In this document: positions 30,709-33,254 of the stretch, in pieces | Position numbering within the stretch: position 1 is the stretch's first letter | Layout of the letters: every line of letters starts with the position of its first letter | Assembly (NCBI RefSeq): GCF_020741345.1 | Contig: NZ_DYZD01000356.1 | Coordinates: 1 to 33,254, forward strand | DNA: 33,254 nt | Direction: 5' to 3' | From: Nocardiopsis listeri | Lineage (GTDB): Bacteria; Actinomycetota; Actinomycetes; Streptosporangiales; Streptosporangiaceae | Program-made: the position numbers and the translations under genes | The notes under the pieces: model-generated | What the model saw: the letters and a program-made list of their open reading frames with translations, nothing else | Told to the model about the DNA's origin: nothing | Database searches by the model: none

Positions 30709-31361
30709 TCAGGGTGCTGTTGGTGGACGACCAGGCCATCGTCCGGACGGGGTTCCGGGTCATCCTGGACCTGGCCGAGGGCATCGAGGTGGTGGGTGAG
30801 GCCGGTGACGGGCCGAGCGCCGTGGAACTGGCACGGCGGTTGGAGCCCGACGTGGTGCTCATGGACGTGCGCATGCCCGGGGGCGACGGGTTGTCCGCCA
30901 CCCGCAAGATCCTGGACCATGCCGCCGGGCAGCCGCCCGAGGTACTGGTCATCACCACGTTCGACCTCGACGAGTACGTGTTCGGGGCACTGGAGGCGGG
31001 CGCTTCAGGGTTCGTCCTCAAGGACACCGACCCGGACGAGCTGGTGGAGGCGGTGCGACGGTTGGCGCGAGGCCAGGGGCTGATGGATCGGGCCGTGACG
31101 CGACGGGTGATGAACGAGTTCGCCCGACGTCGGCCTCCCAAGGAGCGCTCCCCGGACGTGGTGGACCTGCTGACCTCGCGCGAGACGGAGATCGTGCGGA
31201 TGCTGTCGAAGGGGATGTCGAACGCGGAGATCGCCGAGGCGCTGTTCATCGAGACCAGCACCGTGAAGTCGCATCTGGGGCGGGCGATGACCAAGATCGG
31301 CACCCGGGACCGGCTTCAGACGGTGGTGTGGGCCTACCGGACGGGTGTGGCCCGCCCCTGA
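30705..31361 (+). CDS. LuxR/NarL-family response regulator
   Basis: A 218-residue response regulator: receiver domain (about 1-120) with acidic pocket DD (8-9), phosphoacceptor D54 in VVLMDVRMPGG and conserved Lys in FVLKDTDP, then a LuxR HTH (about 150-212; LTSRETEIVRMLSKGMSNAEIAEALFIETSTVKSHLGRAM in the source). TTG 30705 overlaps the kinase stop and has GGAGGAG 6 bases upstream. It is the cognate partner of the upstream kinase. Its stop codon lies in the arm of a perfect hairpin shared with the convergent cueP gene. Confidence 0.93.
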   Translation: MIRVLLVDDQAIVRTGFRVILDLAEGIEVVGEAGDGPSAVELARRLEPDVVLMDVRMPGGDGLSATRKILDHAAGQPPEVLVITTFDLDEYVFGALEAGASGFVLKDTDPDELVEAVRRLARGQGLMDRAVTRRVMNEFARRRPPKERSPDVVDLLTSRETEIVRMLSKGMSNAEIAEALFIETSTVKSHLGRAMTKIGTRDRLQTVVWAYRTGVARP

Positions 31362-31378
31362 GGCGTCGAGCGCCTCAG
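31358..31378. terminator. Bidirectional hairpin containing both convergent stop codons
   Basis: CTGAGGCG (31358-31365) and CGCCTCAG (31371-31378) pair perfectly around TCGAG. The TGA of the response regulator is in the left arm and the TGA of cueP (minus strand) in the right arm. Confidence 0.6.
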
Positions 31379-31980
31379 ACCAGTTCGAGGGTGGTCAGGC
31401 AGGTGGGGTCGCCTGCACCGGTGGAGATCGGTGTGCTTGCGGAGCGGCCCTCGTACTCGACGGTGACGGTCGCGTCGATGTCGCTGGGCAACCAGTACCC
31501 GACGAACCCGTTGTCGAAGGTGGGGGCGGTCTCCTCCACCAGCACCGTGTCGTCGGCGTCGTCGGTGATGGTCACGGTGACCTCCGCGCCGCTCAGCTCG
31601 CCCATGCAGGAGGTGAGGCTGTGGTGGAAGCAGTCGTGGGTCCGGTCCACGTAGGGGGCCATGGACAGGTAGAAGAGGTCCTCGGGAAGGTCGAGTTCGA
31701 CCTCCTCGCCCCCGGCGGTGTCGGACAACAGCAGCGATCCGGGCCGTACGGAGGCCATCAGGTCGGTGGGCCGATCCTCCACCGGCATGAGGTCGAGGCG
31801 GTCCACGAGTTCCCGAGGGTCGAGCCCGTCGAGGTCCTGGAGCCCGTGCGCGGCCAGTAGTTCCGTGACCTGGTCGGGGGTGGACCCGTTCGTGGGGGCG
31901 CCCTCCTGGGTCTCCGGAGCGGAGCACGCCGTGAGTGCGAGCGCCGCGGCGGCGACCGTGGCCATGGCCGTGTACCTCAT
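31375..31980 (-). CDS. cueP: CueP-family copper-binding lipoprotein
   Basis: A 201-residue extracytoplasmic metal-binding protein. The lipobox ALTAC gives Cys19. The CueP core is clear: LFYLSMAPYVDRTHDCFHHSLTSCMGEL (in parts), FDNGFVGYWLPSDIDATVTVEY and GDPTCLTTLEL. Cys117, Cys125 and Cys194 match in spacing the three cysteines of Salmonella CueP that bind copper, with H115, H119 and H120 nearby. Enterobacterial CueP is a periplasmic copper-storage/reducing protein; here it is predicted to be lipid-anchored. ATG 31980 has a weak ribosome-binding site. A TACCC-N5-GGGTA dyad and a TAGGCT -10 lie 45-65 bp upstream, indicating copper-responsive control. Confidence 0.9.
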   Translation of the reverse strand: MRYTAMATVAAAALALTACSAPETQEGAPTNGSTPDQVTELLAAHGLQDLDGLDPRELVDRLDLMPVEDRPTDLMASVRPGSLLLSDTAGGEEVELDLPEDLFYLSMAPYVDRTHDCFHHSLTSCMGELSGAEVTVTITDDADDTVLVEETAPTFDNGFVGYWLPSDIDATVTVEYEGRSASTPISTGAGDPTCLTTLELV

Positions 31981-32024
31981 GTCCGATTCCCGTTCCGATC
32001 CCGTGGGCGACGTCCAGCGGGGTC

Positions 32025-32045
32025 AGCCTATACCCGTCCGGGGTA
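32025..32045 (-). promoter_or_regulatory. cueP promoter with CsoR-like operator
   Basis: TACCC-GTCCG-GGGTA (32031-32045) is a 15-bp dyad like the TACCC/GGGTA sites of CsoR copper repressors. On the minus strand it is directly followed by TAGGCT (32030-32025), a TANNNT -10 box, so a bound repressor would cover the spacer. The rest of the 148-bp gap 31981-32128 shows nothing else clear. Confidence 0.6.
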
Positions 32046-32128
32046 CCTCGGACGGCGGGGCGGCAGGCTCGGACCGAACGCCTCCCCGGGAGATGACGTC
32101 CGCCCCGGCCTCCCCGGTGACCGAGTCC

Positions 32129-32956
32129 TCAGGCGGGGATCACGACGACGGGGCACTTCGACCGGACGGTCAGCCTCTGCCCGACCGAACCTCGAAGCAG
32201 CCCGGCCGTCAGGCCGAGGCTTCGGGTTCCGACGACGATCAGGTCGGCCTCCGCGGACCGGCCCACCAGGAGGCCGACCGGGTCCTTCCGCGGGCTCTCG
32301 GAGACGACCCGCACCCCCCTGCTCGACCTCTTCGCGTTCTCGATCGCGACCGCTATCGCCTCGAAGGAGCGATCATCTGCGGATGACGCGCCCAGGGCAC
32401 GGCAGACCAGAAGCTCCGCGTCCCGAACCCGCGCCTCCTCGGCCGCGAAGGCCACCACGGCGTCGGTGGATTCGCCCCCGTCGACGCCGGCGACGACCCG
32501 TTTCCTTGGCTCCGAAGGGAGTCCCGAGACGACGGCCACCGGACCATGGGCACGCCCGATCACCCTGCGACTGACGGAACCGGCGATGGTTCCGAACAGG
32601 AACCCCAACCTGCGGGTGCCGACCACCAGCGGTCCTCGGTCGGCGGAACGAACAAGGGCCTCGACGGGATCACCGGTGACCACGCGCGTATCGACGCGTT
32701 CCTTGGGCACGAACCCCACCGCGCGGGAGAAGGCGGCCTTCACTTTCTGTTCCATTCGCTGGTCGCGCTGGAACTCCTCCCGGGAGATCTGCCTTCTCGC
32801 ATCGTCGATCGGGCTCTTGACGCTCCGGTGCGACCCCACCGTCACGATCCTGAGCGAGGCCTGCCAAAGCCGCGCGTACTCACCGGCCCACCCGACGGCC
32901 GCGAGGCCGGCGTTGGAGCCATCGCTACCCACGGTCACCATCGATCGAACGTGCAC
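32129..32956 (-). CDS. Tandem universal stress protein (UspA family)
   Basis: A 275-residue protein made of two Usp domains (about 5-148 and 150-275). Each ends with the ATP-binding signature G-x2-G-x9-G-S: VVGTRRLGFLFGTIAGSVS and VVGTRSLGLTAGLLRGSVG, followed by CPVVVIP-like strands (GPVAVVSG, CPVVVIPA). Actinobacterial tandem Usps bind ATP and act in dormancy and stress responses. GTG 32956 has GGAAG just upstream; ATG 32941 is an alternative start with no ribosome-binding site but directly at the conserved strand VTVGSDGS. Confidence 0.9.
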   Translation of the reverse strand: MHVRSMVTVGSDGSNAGLAAVGWAGEYARLWQASLRIVTVGSHRSVKSPIDDARRQISREEFQRDQRMEQKVKAAFSRAVGFVPKERVDTRVVTGDPVEALVRSADRGPLVVGTRRLGFLFGTIAGSVSRRVIGRAHGPVAVVSGLPSEPRKRVVAGVDGGESTDAVVAFAAEEARVRDAELLVCRALGASSADDRSFEAIAVAIENAKRSSRGVRVVSESPRKDPVGLLVGRSAEADLIVVGTRSLGLTAGLLRGSVGQRLTVRSKCPVVVIPA

Positions 32957-33023
32957 AAGACTTCCGTTCCGAACTCACCCATCGCACAGAGCCCCCTGAC
33001 CTTGTAACGTGCGGGGTTCCACG

Positions 33024-33254
33024 TCAGCATGCGCTCTCCGGTTCGCCTTCCGCGGTGACTCCGCCCAGGTCGTCGGTGATGGACAGGTCGGTCTCGGCGG
33101 AGGAACCCCCGGAGAAACCGTTCCAGTCGGACCCGGCGACCAGTTCGAGGGTCTGCCCCAGCCCCTCTGCCTCCTCGGTCACGGCGTTCTCCAGGGAACC
33201 GGCGAGCAGTTCGGCCGCCGCCTCCTCGCCCGGACCGTGGTAGACGGTGGTCGC
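33024..33254 (-). CDS. LCP/LytR-family protein, C-terminal fragment (5' end outside window)
   Basis: The last 76 codons of a gene entering from the right edge. The visible residues run TTVYHGPGEEAAAELLAGSLENAV..., continue to SDWNGFSGGSSAETDLSITDDLGG and end in GEPESAC. This resembles the LytR_C domain (short beta-alpha repeat beginning with a V-[YLN]-[NH]-G motif) found at the C-terminus of actinobacterial LytR-CpsA-Psr proteins, which attach glycopolymers to peptidoglycan. The catalytic LCP domain is not in the window, so the call is tentative. Confidence 0.55.
   Translation of the reverse strand, partial: ATTVYHGPGEEAAAELLAGSLENAVTEEAEGLGQTLELVAGSDWNGFSGGSSAETDLSITDDLGGVTAEGEPESAC

Noticed and set aside
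1..33254. Mobile elements, phage genes, CRISPR arrays, tRNA or rRNA genes
   Set aside because: None was recognised: no transposase or integrase motifs, no repeat-spacer pattern, no cloverleaf-like segment, and composition is even apart from short promoter regions.

Overview
The window is high-GC DNA (I estimate about 70% G+C by eye) with strong third-position G/C bias, frequent GTG and TTG starts, TANNNT -10 boxes, a ROK regulator, two carbohydrate importers without their own ATPase, and an LCP-family protein. This fits a filamentous actinobacterium; the protein flavour suggests Nocardiopsis or a close relative, but that is inference. I see no tRNA, rRNA, CRISPR array, insertion sequence or phage gene. 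The window is gene-dense: the longest gap without a gene is 224 bp (19424-19647), so there is no unexplained stretch above 300 bp.

Layout. 1-6079 is ordinary chromosome: a flavoprotein disulfide oxidoreductase (cut by the left edge), an orphan ABC ATPase, a TRIC/UPF0126 membrane protein, a VOC protein, a LysR regulator divergent from a PLP-dependent serine/threonine dehydratase, and a PlsC-type acyltransferase. 6163-13731 is a glycan-utilisation locus. A cytoplasmic GH89 alpha-N-acetylglucosaminidase overlaps a BadF-type GlcNAc kinase gene; divergent from them are a ROK regulator and a binding protein with two permeases. The predicted route is uptake of an alpha-GlcNAc-capped oligosaccharide, hydrolysis inside the cell, then phosphorylation of the released GlcNAc.

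13834-18794 is an AztABCD/ZnuABC-like zinc import system. Its divergent promoter carries a perfect 19-bp Zur/Fur-like palindrome. It encodes two different beta-propeller lipoproteins, one on each side of the zinc-binding protein gene. 18791-20931 holds a GNAT acetyltransferase and a Tat-exported serine hydrolase. 20972-27276 is a polyol-type locus: a SmoEFG-like importer, a zinc-dependent polyol dehydrogenase and an aldo/keto reductase, controlled by a divergent SorC-family regulator with a perfect 20-bp palindromic operator.

27382-31361 is a three-gene unit: a membrane-anchored beta-lactamase-fold serine hydrolase, a DesK/NarL-type histidine kinase and its response regulator. 31375-31980 encodes a CueP copper-binding lipoprotein with a CsoR-like operator upstream. 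A tandem universal stress protein and the 3' end of an LCP/LytR-type gene close the window. Recurring design features are 4-bp stop/start overlaps (ATGA, GTGA, TTGA), leaderless-looking starts at regulated genes, and convergent gene pairs whose stop codons lie inside one shared hairpin.
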